A stretch of 64,000 nucleotides of DNA from Oxalobacteraceae bacterium OTU3CINTB1 (GCA_024123955.1 CP099652.1:4154001-4218000), one strand, 5' to 3'. Counted from the stretch's first letter, positions 34,472 through 44,146 are shown. Notes: generated by a model from the letters alone, not told the origin. Program-made: numbers and translations.

Positions 34472-35729
34472 AGCGCAATGCCTCCGCAGGTTTGACGCGG
34501 GCGGCCCACCAGCTTGGGTAGATCGTGGCGACGAACGCCAGCACCACGGCCACGCCGCCGATCTTGAAAACGTCTGGCCAGCGCAGGTCCGATGGCACGA
34601 CGCTGATGTAGTAAATATCCTTGGACAAGAACTGCACTCCTAATAAATGTTCGATAAACGGCACGATGACGTCGATGTTCAGGGCCACCAGTACGCCGCC
34701 GGCCACGCCCAGTATGGTGCCGAGGATGCCGACCAGCGCCCCCTGGATCATGAAGATCTTCATGATCGATCGCGGCGAGGCGCCCAGGGTGCGCAGGATG
34801 GCGATGTCGGCCTGCTTGTCGGTCACCGTCATCACCAGCGTGGAGACGAGGTTGAAGGCGGCGACCGCGATGATCAACGTCAGGATGATAAACATCATGC
34901 GCTTTTCGGTCTGCACGGCGGCGAACCAGTTGGCATTGAGTTTGGACCAATCGCGCATGGTCAGGTCGCCGGACATGGTGCGCTTGAGGTCCAGCGCCAC
35001 TTGCGGCGCGCGGTTCATGTCGGACAGGCGCAGGCGCAGTCCGGCAGGTGCGTCCAGGCGCAGCAGCTTTTCGGCGTCGGTCAGGTGCACGAAGGCCAGC
35101 GCGGAATCGAATTCATTATGGCCCGCCTCGAAGATGCCGACCACGTTAAAGGAGCGCATGCGCGGCAGCACCCCTGCCGGCGTGGCCTGGCCCTGGGCCA
35201 GCGCGAGGGTCACCTTTTCGCCCAGGTTCACGCGCAACGCGCGCGCGAGGTCGATCCCGAGCACGATGTTGTAGGCGCCCGGCTGCAGCGCAGCGAAACT
35301 GCCCCTGCGGGTCTGCTTCGCCACATCGGAAACGTTCGGCTCCTGCTCCGGCAGCACGCCGCGGATGATGGCTGGACGCAGGATATCGTCGCGCACCAGC
35401 ATGCCCTGCGTCTCCGCGAACGGCGCGGTCCCGATCACCTCGGGATTTTTGCGCGCCTCGGCGGCGGCGGCCTGCCAGTTCGGCATCGAGCCGCGCGCGT
35501 CGAACACCTCCACGTGGGCCAGCACCGACAGCATGCGCCCGGTGACATCCTTCTGGAAGCCGTTCATCACGGACAGCACAACGATCAGCGCGGCCACGCC
35601 CAAGCCAATGCCGGCCATCGAAATCAGGGAGATGAACGAGATAAAGCTGTTGCGCCCGCTGCGCTTGCCGGCGCGCGTGTAGCGCAGGCCGACCAGCCAT
35701 TCAAACGGTAGATTCTTAATGATACTCAT
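34464..35729 (-). CDS. lolC: Lipoprotein-releasing permease LolC/LolE, copy 1
   Basis: A 421-residue inner-membrane permease. The first helix is in [21 protein letters not shown], a large periplasmic domain spans about residues 50-265, and three C-terminal helices follow with the FtsX motif [19 protein letters not shown]. It passes lipoproteins to LolA. It is the nearer of two tandem paralogues: the second (35824-37089) has the same length and near-identical N terminus and FtsX region. Bases 34773-34832 are identical to 36133-36192. It overlaps lolD by eight bases. Confidence 0.93.
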   Translation of the reverse strand: MSIIKNLPFEWLVGLRYTRAGKRSGRNSFISFISLISMAGIGLGVAALIVVLSVMNGFQKDVTGRMLSVLAHVEVFDARGSMPNWQAAAAEARKNPEVIGTAPFAETQGMLVRDDILRPAIIRGVLPEQEPNVSDVAKQTRRGSFAALQPGAYNIVLGIDLARALRVNLGEKVTLALAQGQATPAGVLPRMRSFNVVGIFEAGHNEFDSALAFVHLTDAEKLLRLDAPAGLRLRLSDMNRAPQVALDLKRTMSGDLTMRDWSKLNANWFAAVQTEKRMMFIILTLIIAVAAFNLVSTLVMTVTDKQADIAILRTLGASPRSIMKIFMIQGALVGILGTILGVAGGVLVALNIDVIVPFIEHLLGVQFLSKDIYYISVVPSDLRWPDVFKIGGVAVVLAFVATIYPSWWAARVKPAEALRYE

Positions 35730-35761
35730 GTGTTCCAGCGGACAAAATCGGCGAAGTCAGC

Positions 35762-35777
35762 AGTTTGCCATATAAAT
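35762..35777 (-). repeat. Duplicated upstream element of lolC copy 1
   Basis: AGTTTGCCATATAAAT, 33 bases before the copy 1 start, recurs as AGTTTGCCATACAAAT at 37124-37139, 35 bases before the copy 2 start (15 of 16 bases). On the minus strand it reads ATTTATATGGCAAACT, which could contain a -10 box. Confidence 0.6.
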
Positions 35778-35823
35778 GGTGTTGGCTGCGTGCGACGCGG
35801 CACACAGCATACGTCGACGCGCC

Positions 35824-37089
35824 TCACTCGTAGCGCAAAGCCTGCGCCGGCTTGACGCGGGCGCCGCGCCAGCTCGGATAGATTGTCGCCACGAACGCCA
35901 GCAGCACCGAGATCACCCCGATGTTGGTAACGTCCGACAGCCGCAGGTCCGAAGGCACCGAGCTGATCAGATAGATGTCCTTGGACAGGAAGTGCATCCC
36001 GAACAAACCCTCGATGAACGGCACGATGATGTGGATATTTACCGCCAGCACGGAACCGAGCGCGATGCCGAAGCCGGTGCCCAGCACCCCGGTCAGCCCG
36101 CCCTGGATCATGAAAATCTTCATGATCGACGCCGGCGAGGCGCCCAGGGTGCGCAGGATGGCGATGTCGGCCTGCTTGTCGGTCACCGTCATTACCAGGG
36201 TGGCGACCAGGTTGAAGGCGGCGACCGCGATAATCATGGTCAGGATAATGAACATCATGTTCTTCTGGCTTTTCACCGCGGCGAACCAGGTCGAGTTGGC
36301 GCTGGTCCAGTCACGCATGAACAAATCGCCCGGCATCGTCTGCTTCAATTGGCGCGCCACCTCGGGGGCGCGCTGCATGTCGGCCAGGCGCAGGCGCAGG
36401 CCGGACGGCGCGGCCACTCCCGCCAGCTGCTCGGCATCGGTGATATTGATGAGCGCCAGACCGGAGTCGAACTGGTTGTGGCCCACCTCGAAGATGCCGG
36501 TCACGGTCAGGGACCGTACGCGCGGCTGCATGGCGCCGCCCGCGCCCGGCGCCTGGGCGCGCGCCAGGGTCACGGTCTGGCCGACCTTGACTTTCAGCGC
36601 CCGGGCCAGCTCGGCGCCCAGCACGATATTGAATTGGCCCGGTTTGAGCGTGTCGAGGCTGCCCTCACGCATGCGCTCGCCGACCTCGGAGACGTTCTTC
36701 TCGGCCTCGGGCAACACGCCGCGCACCACCGACGGGCGCAGGATATCGTCGCGGATCAGCATGCCCTCGGTTTCGACGAAGGGCGCGGCACCCCGCACCT
36801 GCGGGTTGGCGAAGGCTTCCCGCGCGCGCTGTTGCCAGTCCGGCATCGAACCACGCAGGTCGAACACCTCTACGTGCGCCAGCACCGACAACATGCGGGT
36901 GGTCACTTCCTTTTCGAAGCCGTTCATCACGGACAGCACCACGATCAGCGCGGCCGTGCCCAGGCCGATGCCGGCCATCGAAATCAGCGAGATGAAAGAG
37001 ATGAAACTATTGCGGCCGCTGCGCTTGCCGGCGCGCGTGTAACGCAGGCCGACCAGCCATTCAAACGGTAAATTCTTGACTATACTCAT
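35824..37089 (-). CDS. lolC: Lipoprotein-releasing permease LolC/LolE, copy 2
   Basis: A 421-residue paralogue of copy 1, in the same orientation and 94 bases upstream of it. It shares [20 protein letters not shown] and the block [20 protein letters not shown]. The periplasmic domains differ more (for instance LRGSMPDWQQRAREAFANPQ against [20 protein letters not shown]). Either the two form a LolC-LolE-like heterodimer with LolD, or one is a spare homodimer-type permease. Many Betaproteobacteria carry a single permease of this type, so the pair looks like a lineage-specific tandem duplication. A hairpin lies upstream between this gene and the PEP-CTERM gene. Confidence 0.92.
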   Translation of the reverse strand: MSIVKNLPFEWLVGLRYTRAGKRSGRNSFISFISLISMAGIGLGTAALIVVLSVMNGFEKEVTTRMLSVLAHVEVFDLRGSMPDWQQRAREAFANPQVRGAAPFVETEGMLIRDDILRPSVVRGVLPEAEKNVSEVGERMREGSLDTLKPGQFNIVLGAELARALKVKVGQTVTLARAQAPGAGGAMQPRVRSLTVTGIFEVGHNQFDSGLALINITDAEQLAGVAAPSGLRLRLADMQRAPEVARQLKQTMPGDLFMRDWTSANSTWFAAVKSQKNMMFIILTMIIAVAAFNLVATLVMTVTDKQADIAILRTLGASPASIMKIFMIQGGLTGVLGTGFGIALGSVLAVNIHIIVPFIEGLFGMHFLSKDIYLISSVPSDLRLSDVTNIGVISVLLAFVATIYPSWRGARVKPAQALRYE

Positions 37090-37123
37090 GGGCTAACGGG
37101 GCGATCAACGGAAGTGAGCCCGA

Positions 37124-37139
37124 AGTTTGCCATACAAAT
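37124..37139 (-). repeat. Duplicated upstream element of lolC copy 2
   Basis: AGTTTGCCATACAAAT is the counterpart of 35762-35777. It shows that the duplication included the region before the start codon. Confidence 0.6.
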
Positions 37140-37182
37140 AGCATTTCATGGGTGAAACGCCGTTGGCGCAGCGACAAATCGC

Positions 37183-37207
37183 CGCGCCGCCAGGGGACGG
37201 CGGCGCG
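37183..37207 (-). terminator. GC-rich hairpin after the PEP-CTERM gene
   Basis: CGCGCCGCC (37183-37191) pairs with GGCGGCGCG (37199-37207) over a seven-base loop, 13 bases downstream of the PEP-CTERM stop. On the minus strand it is followed by CGATTTGTC, a weak T-stretch. It probably separates this gene from the lol operon. Confidence 0.55.
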
Positions 37208-37219
37208 ACGGTCAAGCGA

Positions 37220-37912
37220 TCAGGCGAACTTCTGGCCCTGGCTCGACTTGCGGCGGCCCATGAAGCCGACCATGCCCAGACCCAGACCCAGCATGGCCCA
37301 AGTGCTCGCTTCCGGCACGGCGGCGGCCATCGAAACGCCCAGCAGTTGCTGCGACGCCAGGCCGTTGCTGCCGGTGCCGGTGAAGCTGGTGTAGGTGTAC
37401 ATATTGCTCAAAACCGTGTGCTGGGACGCCAGATTCAGCATCTGGAAGGCGGCATCGGCGCTCGAATCGGAGCCGCTGATGAAATATTGAGCGCCGGTGT
37501 TGTCGTAAATCTTGCCGTCGTCGGCCACCAATTCCCACAGCGCCAGCTGGAACGCTTTTTGGCCGTCGGCGTTTTTGATGGCGTTGTCGTACGAGGTTTC
37601 ATACAGCGCCTTGACGCTGTTGCTCACCGTTGCGGTGGCGCCGGTGTACACGGTGTGTTGCTGCAGATCGACCTTCGGCTGGATGCAGAAGGCCAGGAAG
37701 CTGTCCTGCGCATTGACCGTATTGGTCAGTTCCATCACCGGGATACCGACCACTGGCGTGCCATTGAAGTTCTGGCCGTCGAAGTTGAGCACCAGGCCGC
37801 CCGCATCGACGATGGCTTGCGAGTTGTAGGTCTGGCCGGCGAAGGCGGCGCCCGAGAAGGCCAGGGAGACGGCGAGGACGGCGGCTTTGATTGCGTTGAA
37901 TTTGGTTTGCAT
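37220..37912 (-). CDS. PEP-CTERM surface protein
   Basis: A 230-residue exported protein. A signal peptide (AAVLAVSLAFSGAAFA) is followed by a beta-rich domain and, at the C terminus, by the sorting signal VPEASTWAMLGLGLGMVGFM, then GRRKSS. This has the PEP motif, a hydrophobic helix and basic residues, as read by exosortase in exopolysaccharide-producing Proteobacteria. The segment LASQQLLGVSMAAAVPEAST is typical. It lies 62 bases downstream of the giant adhesin on the same strand. No exosortase gene is in the window. The frame extends to 37972, but ATG 37912 starts the signal peptide. Confidence 0.85.
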   Translation of the reverse strand: MQTKFNAIKAAVLAVSLAFSGAAFAGQTYNSQAIVDAGGLVLNFDGQNFNGTPVVGIPVMELTNTVNAQDSFLAFCIQPKVDLQQHTVYTGATATVSNSVKALYETSYDNAIKNADGQKAFQLALWELVADDGKIYDNTGAQYFISGSDSSADAAFQMLNLASQHTVLSNMYTYTSFTGTGSNGLASQQLLGVSMAAAVPEASTWAMLGLGLGMVGFMGRRKSSQGQKFA

Positions 37913-37974
37913 GATATTTTTTCTTCTATAAAAGTAAATGTCGTTGTACAGCTTAGGGAGAAACGAATACAAAA

Positions 37975-40900
37975 TTAGGCGAATTCAATCTGGCACTGCT
38001 GGCTCTGCCCCACCAGCTGAACCGCCTGCGCGCCATCGCCCATCAGGTCGGCCATCGTCGGCAGGGTGACGCCGGCAGCCGCAGCGTCTGCCGCCGCTAC
38101 ATTGAAGTAGACGTCGGTCATGTCGGCCGATTTGCCGTTGCTCATGGTGACGCTGCTGCGCTCCAGGTGCAGGTTGTTGTTAGCGTCAAGGAAAGGCAGT
38201 TCGGTGTAGCCCACGTTCAGGCTGGCCACGCCGGCCGCCTTCAGCGACACCAGCTCGCCGGCGTCGGTCTTACCGTTGCTGTTGGCGTCCTGCCAGACCA
38301 GCAGGCTGGCGAATTGCGCGTCGGTGGCGTTGACCACGCCGTCGCCGTTGCTGTCGTAGCTGGCCAGCTTGGCGAAGCCCGAACCCTTGGAAGTGCCGCC
38401 GAACAGTTCGCTCACGCTGTCGATGCTGCCGTTGCCGTTGGCGTCGACCGCCAGGAAGCCGTCGGACTTGGACAACCAGCCCGACTGGATCGCCTTGCCG
38501 GTGCCCAGCAGGTCGAAGCTGCCTTTCATGTCGCCACGGGCGATGGTGTGGATGCCGTCGCCGTTCAGATCGATGGCGATCGGCGTGATGCCGGCGTCCC
38601 AGCTCATATCGTTCTCGCCCGAGCTCAGGTCGATGGTGTCGGTCTTGGTAACGTTGACTTTGTTGACCATGTCGCCATTGACGTCCGAATCGATGGCGTC
38701 GTTGCTGCCGGTATTCTTCACGCCCCACTTCCAGTCGTTCATGTTGTAGGTCTTGAAGATGACGTTGGATTTGTCGAACATCAGGTAATACTTGCCTGGA
38801 GTCAAATCCGCGAACTTGTAGTTGCCGTTGACGTCGGTCTTGACCGTACCCAGCTTGTTGTTGGCGGTGTCGTACAGCGACACGGTAATGCCGCCGATGC
38901 CTTCCTCGCCGCTGTCCTGCACGCCGTTGTGGTTGGCGTCGCGCCAGACCTTGTCGCCGAGGCTGGCTTTGCGGTAGATGCCAGCGTCGACCGTGCGCAG
39001 TTGTTCGCCGGTGGACAGGTCGATGGTGTCGGTGCGGCCGGTGTTGCCGGTGGCCTTGGTGACATCCGAATCCTTGGTGTAGTCGCCGGCGTCGGCCTTG
39101 GTGAAGAACCAGCCCGTGCTTTTGACCACTTCGACCTGATAGCTGCCCGACTGCAGGCCGTCGAACAGGTACTTGCCGCCGTTGGCGGTGACCACCGTTT
39201 GCTTGAGCACGTTATTGCCGTCGTACAGTTTGACGGTGACGCCGTCGACGCCCTTTTCGCCCGCGTCCTGCACGCCGTTGTAATTGGCGTCTTCCCAGAT
39301 GGTGTCGCCGATGCTGGAGGCCTTGACCAGGCCGGCGTCATGGGTCTTGTCGTTGACGCCGGAGGCCAGCGTGATCTGCCCGCTCTTTCCAGCGGCGTCC
39401 ACGTCAGAGTCGACGCTATCGTTGCTACCCTGGTTCTGCTTGGTGAAGACATAGCCGTCCACCGGCGCGAACTTGACCGAATATTTGCCCGGGCCCAGGT
39501 CGTTGAACGAATACAAACCGCTGGCGTCGGTGGTGGTGGTGCCGACGGCCACGTTTTTCTCGTTGAACAAGGTCACGCCCACGCCCTTGACGCCGGCTTC
39601 GCCGCTTTGCTGGATGCCATCGCCGTTGCTGTCGAACCAGACCTTGTCGCCGATGCTGCCCTTCTGATAAATGCCGGCGTCCATGTTGGTGACGTTCTGG
39701 CCGGCCGTGACGGTCACGCTGCCCAGGTTGCCGCTGGCGTTGGCGTCGCTGTCGATGTCGTTGTTGCTGCCGACGTCTTGCGTGGTGACGGTGTAGCCGG
39801 TCGGGGTCTTGATGGCGACCGCATAGGTGCCCGCCTCGACGCTGAACTTGTAGTTGCCGGCGTTGTCGGTGGTGGTGGTCTTGAGGACCTTGCCGGCGTT
39901 ATCGCGCAACTCGACCGTCACACCGGCTTTGCCCACTTCGCCGCTGTCCTGCAGGCCGTTGCCGTTGTTGTCGATCCAGACGCGGTCGCCGATGGTGGCG
40001 GCCGCCACCACGCCTGCGTCGACGGTCTTGTCGACCTGGCCCGAGGTCAGCGTGAAGGTGTGCGACTGGCCGGCGGCGTTGACGTCGGAATCGGCGGCGT
40101 CGTTGCTGCCCTGGTTGGCGCTGGTAAAGGCCATGCCCTCTGGCAAGCTCGCCTTATCGAACACGACACTGTAGCTACCCGGCTTGAGGTCCGAGAACTG
40201 GTAGTTGCCGTTGGCGTCAGTGGTCACGCTGGCGCCGACCTGCTTGCCAGCGGCGTCGAACAGGCTGACCTTGACGTTGCCGACGCCGGCTTCGCCGCTG
40301 TCCTGCACGCCATTCTTGTTGGTGTCGAGCCACACGCGGTCGCCGACGGCGGCGTTTTTGTACAGGCCGGCATCGATGGTGTTGTTGACCTCGCCCGGTT
40401 GCAGCACGATGGTGCCGCTCTCGCCGGTGGCGCCGACATCGCTGTCCCGGGCGTCGTCCGTGCCGGCATCCTTGCCGGTGAACTGATAACCGGCCGGAGC
40501 CTTGACCGACACCGTGTAGCTGCCCGGATCGGCGGTGAAGTTGTAACGGCCGGCCGCGTCGGTGCTGGTGGTTTGCACTACCTTGCCGCTGGCGTCCTTG
40601 AGCTCGACGGTCACGTTGCCGATGCCCGCCTCGCCGCTGTCCTGCACGCCATTGGCGTTCTTGTCTTCCCAGACGGTGTCGCCCAGCTTGGCCTGGACCA
40701 CAACCACGCCGGCGTCGAGGTCGGCGTTGTTGGCGCCGGAGACCAAGGTCACCTGCGCGGTGGCGCCGGTGCCGGCGTTGGCGTCCGAGTCGGCCGCATC
40801 GTTGCCGCCCTGGTCGGCGGTGGTGAAGACGTGGCCGGCCGGCAGGGTCGCCTTGTCGAACTGCACGCTGTAGGTGCCCGGCTTGAGGTTGGTGAAGCTG

Positions 40901-42768
40901 TAGCCGCCGTTGGCGTCGGTGGTGACGGCCGCCCCCATCGCCTTGCCGCTGGCGTCGAGCAAGGTGACCTTGACGCCGGCCACGCCCGCTTCGCCGGCAT
41001 CCTGCACGCCGTTGCGGTTGCTGTCGAGCCAGACGCGGTCGCCCAGCGAGGCGGCGCGGTACAAGCCGGCGTCGATGGTATTGTCGACCTGGCCCGGGGT
41101 CAGGGTGATCAGACCGCTCTGGCCGGTCGCGTCGATATTGCTGTCGGTGGCGGTGTTGCCGCCGGCGTTCTGGCCGGTGACGGTCATGCCGGTTGGCGCG
41201 GTGACGGCGATCTTGTACTGGCCGGCATCGACGGTGAAGCTGTAGTTGCCTTCGGCGCCGGTGGTGGTGGTGGCGACCAGGTTGCCGGTGGCGTCGCGCA
41301 ATTCGACGTTGACACCGACCAGGCCCGCTTCGCCGGCGTCCTGCACGCCGTTGGCGTTGCTGTCTTCCCACACGCGGTCGCCCAGGGTGGCGCGCTCGGC
41401 GACGATGCCGGCGTCCACGGTCTGGTTGTTCTCGCCGGAGGCCAGCGTCACCTGGGTGGTGCGGCCGGCGGCGTCGGCGTTCGAATCGAGGGCCGCGTCG
41501 GCGCCCTGGCCCTGCGCGGTGAACAAGTGGTGCGCCGGCAGGCTGGTCTGGTCGAATTGCACGCTGTAGCTGCCCGGCTTGAGGTCGCTGAACTGGTAAT
41601 GGCCGTTGGCGTCCGTGGTGACGGCGGCGCCGACCGGGTTGCCGTTGGCGTCGAGCAAGGTGACGCGCACGCCGGCCACGCCCGCCTCGCCGGCGTCCTG
41701 CACGCCGTTACGGTTGGTGTCGAGCCAGACGGTGTCGCCCAGCGACGCTGCGCGGTACAGGCCGGCGTCGGCCTTATTGTTGGTCTCGCCCGGTGCCAGC
41801 GTGATCGGACCGGTGTTGCCGGACGCATCGATGTCGCTGTCGGTGGCGTCGTCGCCGCCCAGGTCCTGGCCGACCGGTTTGAAGCCGGCCGGCGCCTTCA
41901 CCGACACCGAATAGGTGCCCGGATCGACGTCGAAGTGGTACTTGCCGCTCGCGTCGGTGGTGGTGCTGGCGACCACTTTGCCGGCGCCGTCCTTGAGTTC
42001 GACCACGACGTTGCCGATGCCCGCCTCGCCGGCGTCCTGCACGCCGTTGCCGTTGCCGTCTTCCCAGACGAAGTCGCCCAGATGGGCCTTCGGCACGTTG
42101 AAGGTCAGGTAGTTCGGCGTGGCGCTGGTGTCGGCGGCGTTGCAGCCGACCAGGCCGCCGGCGTCGCGGACCTTGAAGCCGATGTCGAAGTTGCCCGAGG
42201 TCGTCTGGCTAGGCTCGAAGGCCAGCTTGCCGGCGGCGATGTCGGCGGCCGATACCTCGGTGTTGGCAGTGATGGCCACGCCGTTGAGCAGCAGTTTGCC
42301 GGCGGTCGGCAGCGAGGTGATGATGACGGACTGGAACGCGTCGTGCTCGACCGCGTCGACGAAGCCGAAATCGTTTTGCGACAGCACCACGGCGTTGCCG
42401 TTGTCCAGATTGAAGGTTTTGTTGGCGGCGGTCGGTGCGTCGTTGACCGGATCGACAATCACTTGCAGGGTCATGGTCACGGTGTTGCCGCCGCCCTGGT
42501 CCACGACGAATTCGATCGTGGTGAACTGGCCATTGTAATCGGCATGCCACTGGCCCGGACGGATGTAGACGGTGTCGGCATCGACTTTGCCGAACAACGG
42601 GGTGTTCTTGGTGGACGTGGTTCCGTCCGGCAGTACGACATACATGGCGCTTACGTTGAGCGAAGAGCTGGCGGCGTAGCCGGCCGCGCTCAGGATGTCG
42701 CGCACATCGTAGGTACCTTCGGTATCTTCGCAAATGTGAATAGAGGTAGCAAGGTTGATCGAACTCAT
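37975..42768 (-). CDS. Giant adhesin with ten SdrD-type B repeats
   Basis: A 1597-residue protein. Residues 1-227 form a cadherin-like/VCBS-type N domain (VDPVNDAPTAANKTFNLDNG). Residues about 228-1395 are ten SdrD B-like repeats of about 117 residues, each starting like LGDxVWxDxNxNGVQDxGEAG with probable Ca-binding loops. Residues 1396-1597 hold EF-hand-like loops (DLNGDGIHTIARGD, DANGNGSIDSVSELFGG, YDSNGDGVVNATD, QDANSNGKTDAGE). There is no Sec signal at the N terminus, so type I secretion with a C-terminal signal is the best guess. No T1SS genes are in the window. It probably works in adhesion or biofilm formation. Confidence 0.85.
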   Translation of the reverse strand: MSSINLATSIHICEDTEGTYDVRDILSAAGYAASSSLNVSAMYVVLPDGTTSTKNTPLFGKVDADTVYIRPGQWHADYNGQFTTIEFVVDQGGGNTVTMTLQVIVDPVNDAPTAANKTFNLDNGNAVVLSQNDFGFVDAVEHDAFQSVIITSLPTAGKLLLNGVAITANTEVSAADIAAGKLAFEPSQTTSGNFDIGFKVRDAGGLVGCNAADTSATPNYLTFNVPKAHLGDFVWEDGNGNGVQDAGEAGIGNVVVELKDGAGKVVASTTTDASGKYHFDVDPGTYSVSVKAPAGFKPVGQDLGGDDATDSDIDASGNTGPITLAPGETNNKADAGLYRAASLGDTVWLDTNRNGVQDAGEAGVAGVRVTLLDANGNPVGAAVTTDANGHYQFSDLKPGSYSVQFDQTSLPAHHLFTAQGQGADAALDSNADAAGRTTQVTLASGENNQTVDAGIVAERATLGDRVWEDSNANGVQDAGEAGLVGVNVELRDATGNLVATTTTGAEGNYSFTVDAGQYKIAVTAPTGMTVTGQNAGGNTATDSNIDATGQSGLITLTPGQVDNTIDAGLYRAASLGDRVWLDSNRNGVQDAGEAGVAGVKVTLLDASGKAMGAAVTTDANGGYSFTNLKPGTYSVQFDKATLPAGHVFTTADQGGNDAADSDANAGTGATAQVTLVSGANNADLDAGVVVVQAKLGDTVWEDKNANGVQDSGEAGIGNVTVELKDASGKVVQTTSTDAAGRYNFTADPGSYTVSVKAPAGYQFTGKDAGTDDARDSDVGATGESGTIVLQPGEVNNTIDAGLYKNAAVGDRVWLDTNKNGVQDSGEAGVGNVKVSLFDAAGKQVGASVTTDANGNYQFSDLKPGSYSVVFDKASLPEGMAFTSANQGSNDAADSDVNAAGQSHTFTLTSGQVDKTVDAGVVAAATIGDRVWIDNNGNGLQDSGEVGKAGVTVELRDNAGKVLKTTTTDNAGNYKFSVEAGTYAVAIKTPTGYTVTTQDVGSNNDIDSDANASGNLGSVTVTAGQNVTNMDAGIYQKGSIGDKVWFDSNGDGIQQSGEAGVKGVGVTLFNEKNVAVGTTTTDASGLYSFNDLGPGKYSVKFAPVDGYVFTKQNQGSNDSVDSDVDAAGKSGQITLASGVNDKTHDAGLVKASSIGDTIWEDANYNGVQDAGEKGVDGVTVKLYDGNNVLKQTVVTANGGKYLFDGLQSGSYQVEVVKSTGWFFTKADAGDYTKDSDVTKATGNTGRTDTIDLSTGEQLRTVDAGIYRKASLGDKVWRDANHNGVQDSGEEGIGGITVSLYDTANNKLGTVKTDVNGNYKFADLTPGKYYLMFDKSNVIFKTYNMNDWKWGVKNTGSNDAIDSDVNGDMVNKVNVTKTDTIDLSSGENDMSWDAGITPIAIDLNGDGIHTIARGDMKGSFDLLGTGKAIQSGWLSKSDGFLAVDANGNGSIDSVSELFGGTSKGSGFAKLASYDSNGDGVVNATDAQFASLLVWQDANSNGKTDAGELVSLKAAGVASLNVGYTELPFLDANNNLHLERSSVTMSNGKSADMTDVYFNVAAADAAAAGVTLPTMADLMGDGAQAVQLVGQSQQCQIEFA
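38584..42087 (-). repeat. Ten tandem SdrD-type repeats, alternating two types
   Basis: Each unit is about 350 bases. Units 1, 3, 5, 7 and 9 tend to read VWED..NGVQD..VELKD..VKAP..DAGLYR. Units 2, 4, 6, 8 and 10 tend to read VWLD..NGVQD..VTLLD..SVQFDK..QGSNDAADSD..DAGVV. The true repeat is therefore a dimer of about 700 bases. Units 1-6 are closest to each other and units 7-10 more diverged. Confidence 0.8.
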
Positions 42769-43066
42769 GTCGTAAAGCCTTCGTATTCTTTTTAAGAGTT
42801 GGGGAGCTGAACGGCTGCCGTCACGGGGTCAGGGTGGTCAGCGGCGCGGCACGCGGAGGCATTCACGGACGCTAAGTGATGCCTGCAAATCATCTAAGTT
42901 GCTCATATTACATATGAATTTGATTTTGGACAATTGATATTTATCTACGTTAGTGATTTTATTTTCAATATCTGCTTGGAATGTTGTATTTTAAACTTGA
43001 CAACTTCGACGTGACTTTGCTTGAAAGATTTTTTCGGTCCACGCCGCAATGCCCTACAATCTCGGG
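42769..43066. other. Non-coding region before the recJ-linked gene
   Basis: These 298 bases lie between the divergent adhesin and the recJ-linked gene. The half toward 43000 is AT-rich. I see no ORF, hairpin with T-run or convincing promoter pair in them. Confidence 0.5.
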
Positions 43067-44146
43067 ATGACTGAAATCACCCTTGTTCTGCCCTACGCGC
43101 TGCCCCCGCCGGAGATGGCGCGCGACCTGATCCGCGCCCTGCAAACACCCGCCCTGGCGGCGCTGGTCTCGCGCCACAGCGATGCCAAAACCATTACTTT
43201 CGACAACAACAGCCGCGTGCTGCCGCATGAGGCGTGGCTGAGCCACGCGCTTGGCCTGGCGCCGGCGCCCGATCATCCGGATACCGGCGCCCCGGTGGCC
43301 ACCGCCGCCATGCGCGGTTGCGGCCCGGAGTTGGCCGCCGCCGCGGCCAGCGGCCACTGGTTCATCGTCCAGCCGGCCAACATCCAGATCTCGCGCACCC
43401 ACTCGCTGCTGTCGGACCCGCGCGCGCTGCAATTGACCGAGGACGAATCGCGCGCCCTGTACGACATCGCCCGCCCGTACTTCGAGGAGCTGGGCAAGCC
43501 GCTGCTGTACGCCACGCCGGGATTGTGGTTCGCCCGCGCGGACGACTGGTCCGGCCTGCGCACCGCCTCGCCGGATGCCGCCACCACCCAATACATCAGC
43601 GACTGGGTGCCGGAGGGCGAACGCGCGCGCGACTACCGCAAGCTGCAAAACGAAATCCAGATGCTGTGGCACGAACACCCGGTCAACGAGGCGCGCCATG
43701 AGCGCGGCCTGCAGCAGGTCAATTCGTTCTGGCTGTGGGGCGGCTGCGGGCCGGTCACGCTGGCGGCGCTGCCGTTGTGGGTGGCCGGCGCCGGCGCGCC
43801 TTCGTGGATGCAGGCGCTGGCCGCGCCCGGGCGGCGCGCGCCGGAGGCCGCGCGGCTGATCGCCGACGCGGGCAACGGCGGCGGCGGTGTTACCGCCGTG
43901 CTGGCGGAGCTGATTCCGTCGGCGCAAACCGGTGACTGGGCCGACTGGCTGGCGCGCATGCAGCGTCTGGAACAGGCGTGGTTCGCGCCGCTGCTGGCGG
44001 CGCTCAAGGAGGGCCGCGTCGGCCGCGTCAACCTGGTCCTCAGCCACCGCCACGGCTGGACGACCGTATCGAGCACCAAACTCGCCCAGCGCAAATTCTG
44101 GCGCAAGCAGAACCTGAACACTTTATCGAGCACCGTCCGCACATGA
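43067..44146 (+). CDS. Conserved protein translationally coupled to recJ
   Basis: A 359-residue protein without signal peptide or membrane helices. Recognisable blocks are ITLVLPYALPPPEMARDL, GHWFIVQPANIQISRTHSLL, NEIQMLWHEHPVNEARHERG and SFWLWGGCGPV. Proteins of this kind, found just upstream of recJ in Betaproteobacteria, have been labelled phosphoglycerate mutase-like. I cannot support that reaction from motifs. The start ATG 43067 (MTEITLVL) is preferred to 43049. Its stop overlaps the recJ start as ATGA, so the two are coupled. Confidence 0.7.
   Translation: MTEITLVLPYALPPPEMARDLIRALQTPALAALVSRHSDAKTITFDNNSRVLPHEAWLSHALGLAPAPDHPDTGAPVATAAMRGCGPELAAAAASGHWFIVQPANIQISRTHSLLSDPRALQLTEDESRALYDIARPYFEELGKPLLYATPGLWFARADDWSGLRTASPDAATTQYISDWVPEGERARDYRKLQNEIQMLWHEHPVNEARHERGLQQVNSFWLWGGCGPVTLAALPLWVAGAGAPSWMQALAAPGRRAPEAARLIADAGNGGGGVTAVLAELIPSAQTGDWADWLARMQRLEQAWFAPLLAALKEGRVGRVNLVLSHRHGWTTVSSTKLAQRKFWRKQNLNTLSSTVRT

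Noticed and set aside
34773..36192. 60-base identity between the two lol permeases as an assembly artefact
   Set aside because: The flanking parts differ at many positions spread over both genes, which fits two real paralogues.
38584..42087. Regular repeat spacing that could suggest CRISPR
   Set aside because: The unit is about 350 bases, coding, and varies in each copy. It is a protein repeat.
38167..42795. Open frame of 1542 codons on the plus strand opposite the adhesin
   Set aside because: It mirrors the GC-rich repetitive adhesin gene, its translation is a low-complexity Val/Ala/Gly/Asp text repeating in the same period, and it has no family motif. Shadow frame.
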